DNA from: Gemmatimonadota bacterium
GTDB taxonomy: Bacteria; Gemmatimonadota; Gemmatimonadetes; Longimicrobiales; Gaopeijiaceae
Direction of reading: 5' to 3'
Assembly (NCBI GenBank): GCA_022560615.1
Contig: JADFSR010000033.1
Location: 1 to 46,461 of the forward strand
Length of the DNA: 46,461 bases
Part shown: in pieces, positions 33,727 through 42,690 of the stretch
Position numbering within the stretch: position 1 is the stretch's first letter
Layout of the letters: every line of letters begins with the position of its first letter
Made by a program: the position numbers and the translations under genes
Notes under the pieces: generated by a model
Databases searched by the model: none
What the model saw: the letters and a program-made list of their open reading frames with translations, nothing else
What the model was told of the DNA's origin: nothing

Positions 33727-36150
33727 ATGAAATCGATCGTCATCAGCTCCGGCGTGTTGGGCATGACACTCGTGCTCGCGGGCGAATCTCTCGACCTGCC
33801 GACCTACGACGTGACGGTTGTTCCCGATCCGCACGAGGCTCTCGCCACGCCGGAAGTCGATCCCAACGAAATCGTGGCCAGCACCTGCGTCCGATGCCAC
33901 TCGGACGCGCGCCTCCGCGGCAATCTGTCCCTGGAGGATTTCGACATCGCGACCGCCCCGGAGAACGCGGAAGTGGTCGAGCGCATGATCCGCAAGCTTC
34001 GGGCCGGCATGATGCCTCCGCCGGGTGTGAGGGCGCCCGAGGGGGACACACTGCTACAGCTCGTCGAGGTGCTCGAGAGCACGCTCGACTCCGCGGCACG
34101 GCGGAGCCCGAACCCTGGGCGTCGGACCTTCCAGCGCCTGAACCGTCGCGAGTTCGAGTACGCCATACTCGACCTCCTCGATCTGAGCATCGACGCGGGA
34201 GACTGGCTCCCGCTCGACCAGATGAGCGCAAACTTCGACAACATCGCCGACGTACAGTCCCTCTCCCCGATGCTGCTGGAGGCCTACCTCAACGCAGCTG
34301 CCGACATCAGCCGCATGGCGGTGGGCGACCGAAACGCATCAGCGGTCAACGTGAACTACAGGCAGTCGATTTATCAGTCGCAGCACCCTTGGGACCGCGT
34401 GGAGGGCGCGCCGTACGGCACGCGGGGCGGGCTCGTCGTCGAGCACGTCTTCCCGGCAGATGGCACGTATCAGTTCGGTATGACCTTCAACAGCGGGCGG
34501 GGGACGCGCTTCGAAGACATCGACGTGTCGGTGGATGGCGAGCGCGTGGCGCTTGTGGCCTACACGCGATCCGGTGAGGCCGCGGATGGACGGGGCGGCG
34601 GGGCACTTTGGACGGACCCCGTATTCGTGCGCGCGGGTCAGCACAAGGTCTCGGCTGCGTTCATCCGACGCTTCGACGGTCCGTACGAAGATCTCATTCG
34701 TCCGCACGGCTGGTCGCTCGCCGGCGGTGGTTCGGGCGGAGACGGGATCACTACACTGCCGCACCTCCAGGATCTGATCGTCGGTGGACCTGTCGAGGCG
34801 ACGGGGATCTCGAACAGTCCGTCTCGGGACAAGATCTTCACCTGCCGGCCTACGTCGCCTTCCGAGGAGCAGCCGTGCGCCCGTGAGACCATCCAGCGGC
34901 TCGCCTCCACAGCGTACCGCCGGCCCGTGGACGACGATGAAGTGGACGGCATGATGCGCTTCTACCTCAGCGGACATGAGGCTGGCGGTTTCGAGCAAGG
35001 CATTCGCAGCGTGCTCGAGGCGATTCTGGCCTCTCCGTTCTTCGTCCTCCGCCTCGAGCGGGAGCCTGAGGGTCTCGCCCCGGGTGCGTCGTACGAGATC
35101 GCGGATCTCGACCTCGCGTCGCGTCTCTCGTTCTTCCTGTGGGGCACCCCGCCGGACGACGAGCTGATTCGAATCGCCGAGGCCGGCAACCTCAACGATG
35201 CCCAGGTGCTCGAGCGCCAGACCCGTCGGATGCTGGCGGATCCTCGCTCCGAGGCGCTCGGCACGCGATTCGCGGCTCAGTGGTTGCGTCTCCAGGACCT
35301 GTACAAGGTTCGTCCGGACCCGAACTTCTTCCCGAACTTCGACGAGACGCTCGCCGACGCAATGCGCCGCGAGACCGAGATGTTCTTCAACCATCTCGTC
35401 CGGGAAAACCGGGACGCATTAGAGCTGTTAAACGGGCACTACACTTTTGTGAACGAGCGGCTCGCGACGCACTACGGGATGAAGGGCATCGCCGGCCGCC
35501 ACTTCCGGCAGGTCGCTTATACGGACGACGTTCGAAGCGGGCTCCTGGGGCAGGGGAGTGTGCTCGTACTGACGTCGTTCGCCAACCGGACCTCTCCGGT
35601 GCTGCGCGGCAAGTGGGTCATGGAGGTCCTGATGGGGATGCCTCCTCCGCCCCCGCCGCCTGGAATTCCGGACCTGGAGGAGACCGCGGGCACGCAGGAC
35701 GGCGTGCGTCTCACGACCCGGGAGCGCATGGAGCTGCACCGCGCGAACCCGACGTGCAACTCCTGCCATCGGTTCATGGATCCGATCGGCCTCGCTCTCG
35801 ACAACTTCGACGTGACGGGGCAGTGGCGTGTCCGTGAAAACGGGATGGTACTCGACACCCGAGGCGAGTTTTACGATGGCACACCGATCGCGACGCCAAA
35901 GCAGCTCGCCGATGCTCTATTGCAGAGGCCAATACCGCTGATGCGGAATCTGACCGAGAACCTTATGGCGTACGCGATCGCCCGTCGGGTGGAGTACTAC
36001 GATCAGCCGTCGATCCGAGAAATCGTGACCGAAGCGGAAGACGACGGCAAATATCGTATGGCCGACCTCATCATAGGAGTCGTGCAAAGCGATGCGTTCC
36101 GTATGAAGCGTACCGCCAACAGTGCGGTGTTTGAGGATGCAAGGAACTGA
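33727..36150 (+). CDS. DUF1592/DUF1588-family cytochrome-like protein
   Basis: An 807-residue exported protein of the multi-DUF planctomycete-cytochrome type. It carries a c-type haem motif CVRCH (about residue 55), then DUF1587 (RRTFQRLNRREFEYAILDLL), a carbohydrate-binding-like stretch, DUF1595 (RLASTAYRRPVDDDEVDGMM), DUF1592 (SYEIADLDLASRLSFFLWGTPPDDEL), DUF1588 (TSPVLRGKWVMEVLMGMPPPPPPPG) and DUF1585 (PTCNSCHRFMDPIGLALDNFD) with a second CxxCH. The N-terminus looks like a signal peptide without a strong cleavage site. Always found with a DUF1552 partner, here 37 bases downstream. The function of these systems is not known. Confidence 0.88.
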   Translation: MKSIVISSGVLGMTLVLAGESLDLPTYDVTVVPDPHEALATPEVDPNEIVASTCVRCHSDARLRGNLSLEDFDIATAPENAEVVERMIRKLRAGMMPPPGVRAPEGDTLLQLVEVLESTLDSAARRSPNPGRRTFQRLNRREFEYAILDLLDLSIDAGDWLPLDQMSANFDNIADVQSLSPMLLEAYLNAAADISRMAVGDRNASAVNVNYRQSIYQSQHPWDRVEGAPYGTRGGLVVEHVFPADGTYQFGMTFNSGRGTRFEDIDVSVDGERVALVAYTRSGEAADGRGGGALWTDPVFVRAGQHKVSAAFIRRFDGPYEDLIRPHGWSLAGGGSGGDGITTLPHLQDLIVGGPVEATGISNSPSRDKIFTCRPTSPSEEQPCARETIQRLASTAYRRPVDDDEVDGMMRFYLSGHEAGGFEQGIRSVLEAILASPFFVLRLEREPEGLAPGASYEIADLDLASRLSFFLWGTPPDDELIRIAEAGNLNDAQVLERQTRRMLADPRSEALGTRFAAQWLRLQDLYKVRPDPNFFPNFDETLADAMRRETEMFFNHLVRENRDALELLNGHYTFVNERLATHYGMKGIAGRHFRQVAYTDDVRSGLLGQGSVLVLTSFANRTSPVLRGKWVMEVLMGMPPPPPPPGIPDLEETAGTQDGVRLTTRERMELHRANPTCNSCHRFMDPIGLALDNFDVTGQWRVRENGMVLDTRGEFYDGTPIATPKQLADALLQRPIPLMRNLTENLMAYAIARRVEYYDQPSIREIVTEAEDDGKYRMADLIIGVVQSDAFRMKRTANSAVFEDARN

Positions 36151-36187
36151 ACGTCCACAACTCACACACGTGAGGAGTTAGGAGACG

Positions 36188-37612
36188 ATGGAGTTCATCA
36201 CCGGGAAACACATCGGACGTAGGACATTCCTGAAGGGGCTCGGCGCCACCGTCGGCTTGCCCTATTTGGACGCGATGGTCCCCGCCGGGCGCCTGAGCGG
36301 CGCCGTGGCGCGAGTGGCGGAGGAGAAGACGCCGCTGATCGTGATCGAGGAGGTCCACGGACTCGCGGGCTGCAACAATTGGGGTGCGACGCAGTTCCTT
36401 TACGCGCCCGAGACGATCGGCAAGGACTTCGAGCTGTCTGACATCAACGCGCTCGCGCCGCTCCGTGAGTATCAGGACTACCTCACCATCGTCAGCAATA
36501 CGGATTGCCGGATGGCAGAGGCCTTTACGACGCCGGAGATCGGGGGTGACCACTTCCGCTCGAGCGCGGTCTTCCTGACGCAGTCCCATCCGAAGCAGAC
36601 GCAGGGATCCGATCTCTTCGTCGGCACGTCGCTGGACCAAATCCACGCAAGGCGCTTTGGCCAAGATACGCCGCTCCCGTCTATGCAGTTCACCATTCCG
36701 AACATCGACCAGGCCGGTGGCTGCACGTACAACTACTCGTGCGCGTACACGGATTCGATCAGCTGGGCTTCTCCCAGTGAGCCGATGCCGATGATCCGTG
36801 ATCCGCGGGTGGCGTTCGACATGCTGTTCGGCGCCGGCGGTACGCGCGAAGAGCGGGCGGTACGGCGCGAATCCCGGGCGAGCATCCTCGATTGGATTAC
36901 CGGCGAGGTTGCCGCGATCCGTCGCGAGCTCGGCTCGGAGGACCGTCAGCGCATGGAGCAGTACCTCGACAACGTCCGAGAGATCGAGCGTCGCATCCAG
37001 ATGGTCGAGGCACACAACTCCACGGGTGAAGAACGCGCGATTCCGGAGGCACCCGCAGGCGTGCCGGACTCGTACACCGAGCACATGCACCTGATGTTCG
37101 ACCTCCAGGTACTCGCCATCCAGACGGACATGACGCGGGTCATCTCTTTCAAGACCGGTCGCGATGCGGAGAGCCGGGTCTTCCCGGAGAGCGGCTCCGA
37201 TCGTCCCTTCCACCCCGCGTCGCATCACGGCGGACGCGAGGAGGGGGTCCTCGAGTTCAACAAGATCTGCCAGTTTCGCGTGAGCATGCTCCCGTACCTG
37301 CTGGACAGGCTCCAGAACACGATGGACGGTGACAAGAACCTGCTCGAGCGATCGATCGTGATGTTCGGTTCGCCGATGGCCGATTCGAACATCCACAACC
37401 ACCGTCGCTGCCCGCTCATCTTCCTGGGTAAGGGCAACGGAATTCTCGAGGGCAACCTCCACCTGAAGGCCACGGACGGGACCCCGATGGCCAATGCGAT
37501 GCTCCGCATGATGCAGGACCTGGGGCACACGGACATGGAGGGCTTCGGGGATAGCACCGGAAGCATGTCGCTCACGTCGCCGGGTCGCGCAACCGCGCAG
37601 GAGCTCCACTAG
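36188..37612 (+). CDS. DUF1552-family exported protein
   Basis: A 474-residue protein with a twin-arginine signal (GRRTFLKGLGATVGLPYLDA). The rest matches DUF1552: DHFRSSAVFLTQSHPKQTQG, SLDQIHARRFGQDTPLPSMQ, YNYSCAYTDSISWASPSEPMP, PRVAFDMLFGAGG and DITRVISFKTGRDAES-like text near the end. These proteins pair with DUF1592 partners in many soil and marine bacteria. They are thought to be exported redox-associated proteins but no activity is established. ATG at 36188 has AGGAG upstream (TTAGGAGACG). Confidence 0.88.
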   Translation: MEFITGKHIGRRTFLKGLGATVGLPYLDAMVPAGRLSGAVARVAEEKTPLIVIEEVHGLAGCNNWGATQFLYAPETIGKDFELSDINALAPLREYQDYLTIVSNTDCRMAEAFTTPEIGGDHFRSSAVFLTQSHPKQTQGSDLFVGTSLDQIHARRFGQDTPLPSMQFTIPNIDQAGGCTYNYSCAYTDSISWASPSEPMPMIRDPRVAFDMLFGAGGTREERAVRRESRASILDWITGEVAAIRRELGSEDRQRMEQYLDNVREIERRIQMVEAHNSTGEERAIPEAPAGVPDSYTEHMHLMFDLQVLAIQTDMTRVISFKTGRDAESRVFPESGSDRPFHPASHHGGREEGVLEFNKICQFRVSMLPYLLDRLQNTMDGDKNLLERSIVMFGSPMADSNIHNHRRCPLIFLGKGNGILEGNLHLKATDGTPMANAMLRMMQDLGHTDMEGFGDSTGSMSLTSPGRATAQELH

Positions 37613-37668
37613 GACGAGGCCTTTCTCGGCGGGAACCGAACGCCCAAACCGCACGCGAGGGATTTAGG

Positions 37669-39669
37669 ATGAAAGCAGGTCTACGCTCCAACGTTCTAGG
37701 TGGTCTTTGTCTCGCTGTCCTAATCGGCGCCGGCGCGCCCGACGCTCCGGTGGCGGACGCTCCGGTGGCGGACGCGGCGATGAGGGGAGATGTCGACGCG
37801 GTGCGTCAGCTTCTCCGGGAAGGTGCGGACGTCAACGCGGCGCAAGGCGACGGCATGAGCGCGCTGCACTGGGCTGCGGAGCGTGGCGACGCCGAGCTCA
37901 CCGAGATGCTGCTCTATGCGGGTGCCATCATCGATGTGGTTACTCGTATCGGCGAGTATACCCCGCTCCACATCGCGAGCAGAAATGGGCAGCTGGAGGT
38001 AGTCTCCGCGCTGCTCGCCGCCGGCGCCGACGTCGGCGCCAGGACGGATCCGGGCGGTACCACGGCGTTGCACTTGGCCGCCACTGCCGGTGACGCGTCT
38101 GTCATCGACCTACTCGTCGAGGCTGGAGCCGATGTCAACGGGCGTGAGGCCGAGTGGCAGCAGACGCCTCTGATCTTTGCGGCCGCCCGGAATCGCGTAG
38201 ACGCGATCCATGCGCTTCTGGAAGCGGGCGCGGATCCGAACCTCGCCGCCGAGTCCTTCGATCTGAGCGCTCAGCGCCCGATCGACCGCGCCGCGAACCA
38301 AAGGAATGCGGATGTGCTCGCAGCGTTCACCAATGACGGCGCATGGGCGCCCACATCGGCTCAGATCCAGGCGGCCGTGCGCGCGGCGCGCCAGGTGTAC
38401 GAGGCGGGCATCGACGAGGATGCGGAAGAGGAAGAGGAGGACGAGGACTCACGCCGCCGTGGGCCCCCGAATATCGTCAGCAAGGGGGGACTCACGCCGC
38501 TTCTGCACGCCACGCGTCAAGGCCATCTCGAGTCGATAGCCGCGCTCTTGGACGGTGGGGCCAACATCGATCAGGTGGGAGGAGGAGACGGCACATCGCC
38601 CCTTCTAATTGCGACGATCAACGGTCAGTTCGACGCGGCGATGCTCCTCTTGGAGCGGGGCGCGGACCCGAACGTCGCGTCGTCCCTCAACGGCGTCTCG
38701 CCGCTGTGGGCGACCGTAAACTCCGAGTGGCAGCCCCGCACGCGCTTCCCGCAGCCGCAGGAGCGCGGGCAGCAGCAAAACGGCTACCTCGAGACGATGG
38801 AGGCTCTGCTCTCATCAGGAGCGGACGCGAACCACCGGATTACGATGCACCCCTGGTACATGGTGTACAGCGGGTGCGGGAATGGCAACTGTGGGCTGAT
38901 CGACACCAACGGTGCGACCGCCTTCCTCCGTTCTGCCTACGCGACGGATGTAAACGCGATGAAGCTCCTGTACCGCTGGGGTGCCAATCCATTCCTCACG
39001 ACGAAGGCACCGGAGCGGCGGCCTAGCAGGAGTGCGCGCGCGCGTCAGCAAGCCATCAGTCAGATCGCCGATGCGGACGAGTTCGCAGAGCTGTCCGACT
39101 CGACGAAGGCCTCTGTGCTTCGCTCCGTCTGGAACGAGCTTCCGGACTCCGTGAAGGAAGATCTGCCCGAGTTCACCGTCACCGACACGCCTGATGCGGT
39201 TCGCGAGGATGTTCTGGCCCACGCTCAGCGACAGGACTCGGTCAAGGCGGCCGAGCCGGATCCTTCGGGTCTGCCCCCGGTTCCGGTCGGTGGCCCGGGC
39301 GTTTGGGCGATCCACGCCGCTTCCGGAGTGGGATACGGCGAGGGCTTCGCCGGTAACGCGCACCGACATGTCGACAACGGGTGGCTTTCCTCGGTGAAGT
39401 TCCTGGTCGAGGAGGTGGGTATGGACGTGGACGCCCGAGATCACAACGGTTACACCGCGATGCACCACGCGGCGGCTCGCGGCGACAACGAGATGATCCT
39501 GTACCTAGTGGAAAAGGGAGGCGACGTCACGGTCGTCAGTCGACGGGGGCAATCGACCGCGGACATGGCCAACGCGCCGGTGTCCAGGCTGTCGCCGTTT
39601 CCCGAAACGATCGCTCTGCTCGTCAGCCTCGGTGCTGTGAACAACGACAACTGTGTGAGCTGCCAGTAG
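37669..39669 (+). CDS. Exported ankyrin-repeat protein
   Basis: A 666-residue protein with a signal peptide (LGGLCLAVLIGAGAPDAP) and many ankyrin repeats, the first run of about six at residues 25-230 (MSALHWAAERGDAELTEML, YTPLHIASRNGQLEVVSALL, TTALHLAATAGDASVIDLL). An acidic low-complexity break (DEDAEEEEEDEDSRRRG) separates it from further repeats, and it closes with CVSCQ. A 15-bp direct duplication (GCTCCGGTGGCGGAC) at 37743-37772 encodes an APVAD repeat after the signal. Third gene of the DUF1592-DUF1552-ankyrin unit, 56 bases after DUF1552; presumably a protein-binding partner of that pair. Confidence 0.88.
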   Translation: MKAGLRSNVLGGLCLAVLIGAGAPDAPVADAPVADAAMRGDVDAVRQLLREGADVNAAQGDGMSALHWAAERGDAELTEMLLYAGAIIDVVTRIGEYTPLHIASRNGQLEVVSALLAAGADVGARTDPGGTTALHLAATAGDASVIDLLVEAGADVNGREAEWQQTPLIFAAARNRVDAIHALLEAGADPNLAAESFDLSAQRPIDRAANQRNADVLAAFTNDGAWAPTSAQIQAAVRAARQVYEAGIDEDAEEEEEDEDSRRRGPPNIVSKGGLTPLLHATRQGHLESIAALLDGGANIDQVGGGDGTSPLLIATINGQFDAAMLLLERGADPNVASSLNGVSPLWATVNSEWQPRTRFPQPQERGQQQNGYLETMEALLSSGADANHRITMHPWYMVYSGCGNGNCGLIDTNGATAFLRSAYATDVNAMKLLYRWGANPFLTTKAPERRPSRSARARQQAISQIADADEFAELSDSTKASVLRSVWNELPDSVKEDLPEFTVTDTPDAVREDVLAHAQRQDSVKAAEPDPSGLPPVPVGGPGVWAIHAASGVGYGEGFAGNAHRHVDNGWLSSVKFLVEEVGMDVDARDHNGYTAMHHAAARGDNEMILYLVEKGGDVTVVSRRGQSTADMANAPVSRLSPFPETIALLVSLGAVNNDNCVSCQ

Positions 39670-39725
39670 CGCGGATCTAGGTCAGAGGTCGAGGGAACTG
39701 TTAAGCATCGATCACGTCCTCTGCC

Positions 39726-40838
39726 TCACCTTCCCGTCCGACCGCCGTTGAGCGTGAACTTCTGCGCCCGGAACCCGGCCTGGACACTGTCACCGGCAGC
39801 GGCATCGACGATCCAGGGGCCTGCCGCCTCGGCCACGAAGATGTTGCCCTGCGGGTCGACGGTCAGGTTGTGCGGCCGACCGAGCTGTCCGGTGCCCGTT
39901 CCTGGACCCCCGAACTCGTCGACCTTCTCCAGATCAGAGCGCCGCAGCACGACGATCATGTGCGAGCCACCGTCGGCCACGTACAGGTACGTCTGGGCTT
40001 CGTCCGGCGAGAAGCCGACCGAGAAAGCGGCCTCGCGGGCACAGCCGGGTGTCGGTGGCTCACTCCTGGGCGGGCACATGGGCCGTAGGACCTTCTCCAT
40101 CACGAACTCGCCGCTCTGGAGGAAGACCTGGATGCGGTTGTTGGCCCGGTCTGCTACATAGATGTGGCCGTCCCGCGAGCCGGCGATGCCGTGCGGCGTC
40201 CGGAGCTGCCGTGACGGTTCCGAGGACGCGGGGTCTGGGCGGTACTCGTCATCCGGCATCTCGCCGTACGCTCCCCAATGGCGGAGGTACTCACCCGATT
40301 CGCCGTCGAAGACGATGACGCGCCGGTTACCGTAGCCATCCGCCACGAAAACCTCATTGTCGACCGGGTCGACCCAGATCTCGGCGGGTCGTCCCATCAA
40401 CTCCGTGTCGTTGCTGCCACCGGTCTCGTCGAAGCGGCCAATGGTTAGGACGTGCTCACCGTCACGCGTGAACTTGAGCGTCAGGTTGCTCTCGCGGGCG
40501 TTGGTCCACACGAAGTCGTTGTGGTCGATGAACAGACCGTGCACCACGCTCCAGTTCTCGTCGGGGCCGCGGGCGCTCCAGCTCTGTACCATGTTGCCAT
40601 CCGGATCCCACTCGGCGATCACGCTGCGGCTCGACGTCCACACATGCCCCCTGGAGTCCGCAGCGATCCCGATGACCTGGCCCCACTCGAAGTCGGCTGG
40701 CAGGATGGGCCAGTCCGCGTCGGCCTGGAACGTCGGCACGGCGAGCGGGGGCTCGGTGGCCTCCGGGCCGGCGCAGGCTGCGCCGAAGAGGAGGAGAATC
40801 ACAGCGGAGCCAGTCGCAAGCTTCTTGGGCGCGATCAT
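39726..40838 (-). CDS. NHL-repeat lipoprotein
   Basis: A 370-residue lipoprotein (signal AVILLLFGAACAGPEA) with a six-bladed NHL-type propeller: GQVIGIAADSRGHVWTSSRS, VVHGLFIDHNDFVWTNAR, GRPAEIWVDPVDNEVFVADG, RTPHGIAGSRDGHIYVADRANNRIQVF (in pieces), and GRPHNLTVDPQGNIFVAE. This resembles peptidylglycine alpha-amidating lyase-like proteins of bacteria, but the catalytic role is not shown. Mature protein is probably outside the cytoplasm. It is convergent with the ankyrin gene. Confidence 0.8.
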   Translation of the reverse strand: MIAPKKLATGSAVILLLFGAACAGPEATEPPLAVPTFQADADWPILPADFEWGQVIGIAADSRGHVWTSSRSVIAEWDPDGNMVQSWSARGPDENWSVVHGLFIDHNDFVWTNARESNLTLKFTRDGEHVLTIGRFDETGGSNDTELMGRPAEIWVDPVDNEVFVADGYGNRRVIVFDGESGEYLRHWGAYGEMPDDEYRPDPASSEPSRQLRTPHGIAGSRDGHIYVADRANNRIQVFLQSGEFVMEKVLRPMCPPRSEPPTPGCAREAAFSVGFSPDEAQTYLYVADGGSHMIVVLRRSDLEKVDEFGGPGTGTGQLGRPHNLTVDPQGNIFVAEAAGPWIVDAAAGDSVQAGFRAQKFTLNGGRTGR

Positions 40839-41317
40839 CGATCATCACTCCTCGTTACTGGGACGCACGGGTCTACTGACGACTCGCGGCATGTCAACGT
40901 AGGAGGGCGGATCCGGCGCTGTCCATCGCGGCCCCTTGCCGACGCGCCCCGGGGGCGAAGCTCGTTGTTTCGCGTCGAGGGCGTGATGCATAACGTGGGA
41001 GGAGCAGATACCCCCAAGGGAGAGCCCGATGCGCCGAGTCCTTTGTGCCGTCTTTGCGACTGCCCTTATCGTAGCGTGCGCGCCCGATATCACCTCGTCG
41101 GTCGCCGATCCGAACCCGGAGGCGTAGTTCGCAGCTGCTGCGAGCGGCCGCGGGGGTGTGAGGGCGTCATTCGTCTGCGAGCTTCGGAGAATTATTTGGT
41201 CGACTGGGGTTGCTCGAAGGTGATTCAACCACCGTATCGGGGCTGAAGGCTATGTAGATAGGGAGGAGCGAGGTGACGACGTGCGAGGGCGGGCCGGAGT
41301 AGGGGAAGGAGCGGACG
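40839..41317. other. Intergenic region with the mini-lipoprotein
   Basis: Holds the promoter of the NHL gene on the minus strand and the mini-lipoprotein at 41029-41127. From 41128 to 41312 I see nothing protein-like. A direct repeat of GGACGTCAGYGGGACGG occurs at 41313-41329 and 41342-41358, 29 bases apart, at the edge of the transposase fragment. Confidence 0.45.
41029..41127 (+). CDS. Candidate 32-residue mini-lipoprotein
   Basis: ATG at 41029 opens a 32-codon frame, MRRVLCAVFATALIVACAPD followed by ITSSVADPNPEA, ended by TAG. The first half is a textbook lipoprotein signal with a lipobox (LIVAC). GGGAGAG lies upstream. The mature part would be only about 15 residues. It may be a real entericidin-like mini-lipoprotein or the surviving 5' end of a larger gene; the sequence after the stop shows no continuing domain. 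Confidence 0.45.
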   Translation: MRRVLCAVFATALIVACAPDITSSVADPNPEA

Positions 41318-41367
41318 TCAGCGGGACGGTGGTGGATGCGAGGACGTCAGTGGGACGGGGGCATACT

Positions 41368-41503
41368 CATCGGTGCCCCGCGAGGTGAGGGAAACGATGT
41401 CGCCGGGAGCGTAGAGCCGTTCCAGCGCGAAGGGTGGACAAGCACAGTAACGGAGCAGCCGCTCTACACCCGCCCGGTCCTCACCGTGGATACGGACAGA
41501 GGG
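41368..41503 (-). pseudogene. IS91-family transposase fragment
   Basis: Minus-strand residues SVRIHGEDRAGVERLLRYCA and [21 protein letters not shown] closely parallel [20 protein letters not shown] and [21 protein letters not shown] of the larger fragment at 41943-42690. This block belongs to the Y2 (IS91/IS801-type) transposase family. Only about 45 residues survive, flanked by unrelated sequence, so it is a second, decayed copy and not a continuation of the other. Confidence 0.75.
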
Positions 41504-41622
41504 GCAACTGGTTGTCGAGGGAAACATTTCTATGCCTGTCCCCCTTTGCATCGCCGCGCTGGACTCGCCATGGTACACTCTCAACAGTGACCGCTGAAAA
41601 TTCCACGCACCCAGGAGACGCT

Positions 41623-41868
41623 ATGAAAGTCGAGATCCGTTATTGCTCCGCTTGAGGCTATCAGAAGAGAGCCACGAGTCTCGCGGCAACCATTCAAGAA
41701 CAGTTGGACATTGAAGCTGTGCTCGAGGTCGGTGAGGGCGGTCAGTTCGACGTGCTTGCGGACGGCAAGGTTATCGCTTCGCGTGGGGGGAACGTGTTCG
41801 CCCGCATCCTGGGCGGCGGCTGGCCGAAGCCTGACGAGGTTGTTGCCGCACTCAGTGCGCATCGTTGA
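41623..41868 (+). CDS. SelW-like (Rdx family) selenoprotein
   Basis: An 81-residue protein if the in-frame TGA at 41653-41655 is read as selenocysteine. It begins MKVEIRYCSA-Sec-GYQKRA, giving the CxxU redox motif (Cys8, Sec11) of SelW, then LAATIQEQLDIEAVLEVGEG, GQFDVLADGKVIASRGGN and WPKPDEVVAALSAHR. The GxFDVxxDGKxIxSR strand and the closing helix are family features. AGGAG lies six bases before the ATG. The TGA is followed by SECIS-like hairpins. Members are thioredoxin-fold oxidoreductases of unknown substrate. The gene sits between two IS91 transposase fragments, so it may have been acquired or flanked by transposition. The alternative is a Cys-to-stop mutated pseudogene, but the remaining 70 codons are intact. 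Confidence 0.85.
41667..41687 (+). promoter_or_regulatory. Predicted SECIS element of selW
   Basis: Two overlapping hairpins follow the TGA. GAGA (41667-41670) pairs with TCTC (41679-41682), loop opening with G, 15 nucleotides after the TGA. Alternatively GCC-a-CGA (41671-41677) pairs with TCG-c-GGC (41681-41687) around a GTC loop, 22 nucleotides after the TGA. Both have a G first in the loop and lie at or near the distance used by bacterial SelB. The second is the more stable. No folding programme was run. Confidence 0.55.
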
Positions 41869-41942
41869 CAGCTCCGCATTCTTGTGTTGATCACGACTCT
41901 TGCTGATTGCAATTGTTCAAGAAACTGTCCAGCATGGTTATC

Positions 41943-42690
41943 TCACTGCAGGAGGATGCTTGAAACGACCGGTGGGTCAGTGAGGAAAGCGAGAATCTTC
42001 ATCTGGCCGCCGCAACCGGTACAGATGAGCGGCAACACGCCGTAACCGCGAGCGAGAAGGACCGCCCAGCGGATGCGGGCCCGATTCGCAGGTCGGGCCG
42101 GACGGTCGCCGCCTGACGCATGGTGCATCGAGAGGGGGTCGGTGGCCTCAGGCTGCGGGGCCTCGACGTGAGGTCTGTCGATCGCTACGACTGCAGCCCG
42201 GAGCTTCGCGTTTGGGGCAAGAACGCCGTGGTAGCGATGTCTGTGTAGACGCGGTGGGGGAATGAGGCGCACGAGCCGCTCCAGCAGTTCAAGCGGAGTG
42301 AGTCTGAGCTCAGTGCAACCGTCGGGTGCGGGCTTTGCAAGCCGATAGACGAGGCGTGCCCCGGTTGACGAGAGCGAAGCGATTCCTGCGGGTGCATGAA
42401 GTCGCTCGAGCGCAAAGGGCGGACGCGCACCGTAGCGGAGCAGCCGCTCGATGCCTGCCCGGTCCTCTCCTTCGATACGCACAGAGGTGTCGATGCTGAA
42501 TCCGCCCGAGCCTCGCCATTCGAGCATGCCGCTGGCGTCGGCTTCATCCAGAATTCCATGGCTGCGGAAGCAGCGAAGCACACGCCGTTGCACGACACGC
42601 TGAAGCTCAAGCCAGTGGGCCACAGTAAGCTGGCTGGCCGCATGGAACTGGGCACCTCGGTCGTCGGCTCTGGAGAACACGCCATGGGCT
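41943..42690 (-). pseudogene. IS91-family transposase, 5'-truncated
   Basis: The carboxy half of a Y2 (IS91/IS801-like) transposase: [79 protein letters not shown] and a zinc-like [19 protein letters not shown] tail. The catalytic N-terminal half with the HUH motif and tyrosines is missing; the frame is cut by a stop just upstream of 42690. It is an immobile remnant. The SelW gene lies just downstream and a second fragment beyond it. Confidence 0.85.

Noticed and set aside
41581-41862. A 93-residue minus-strand frame opposite selW
   Set aside because: It has no family-like sequence, and the plus strand reads as a convincing SelW-like protein; it is a shadow.
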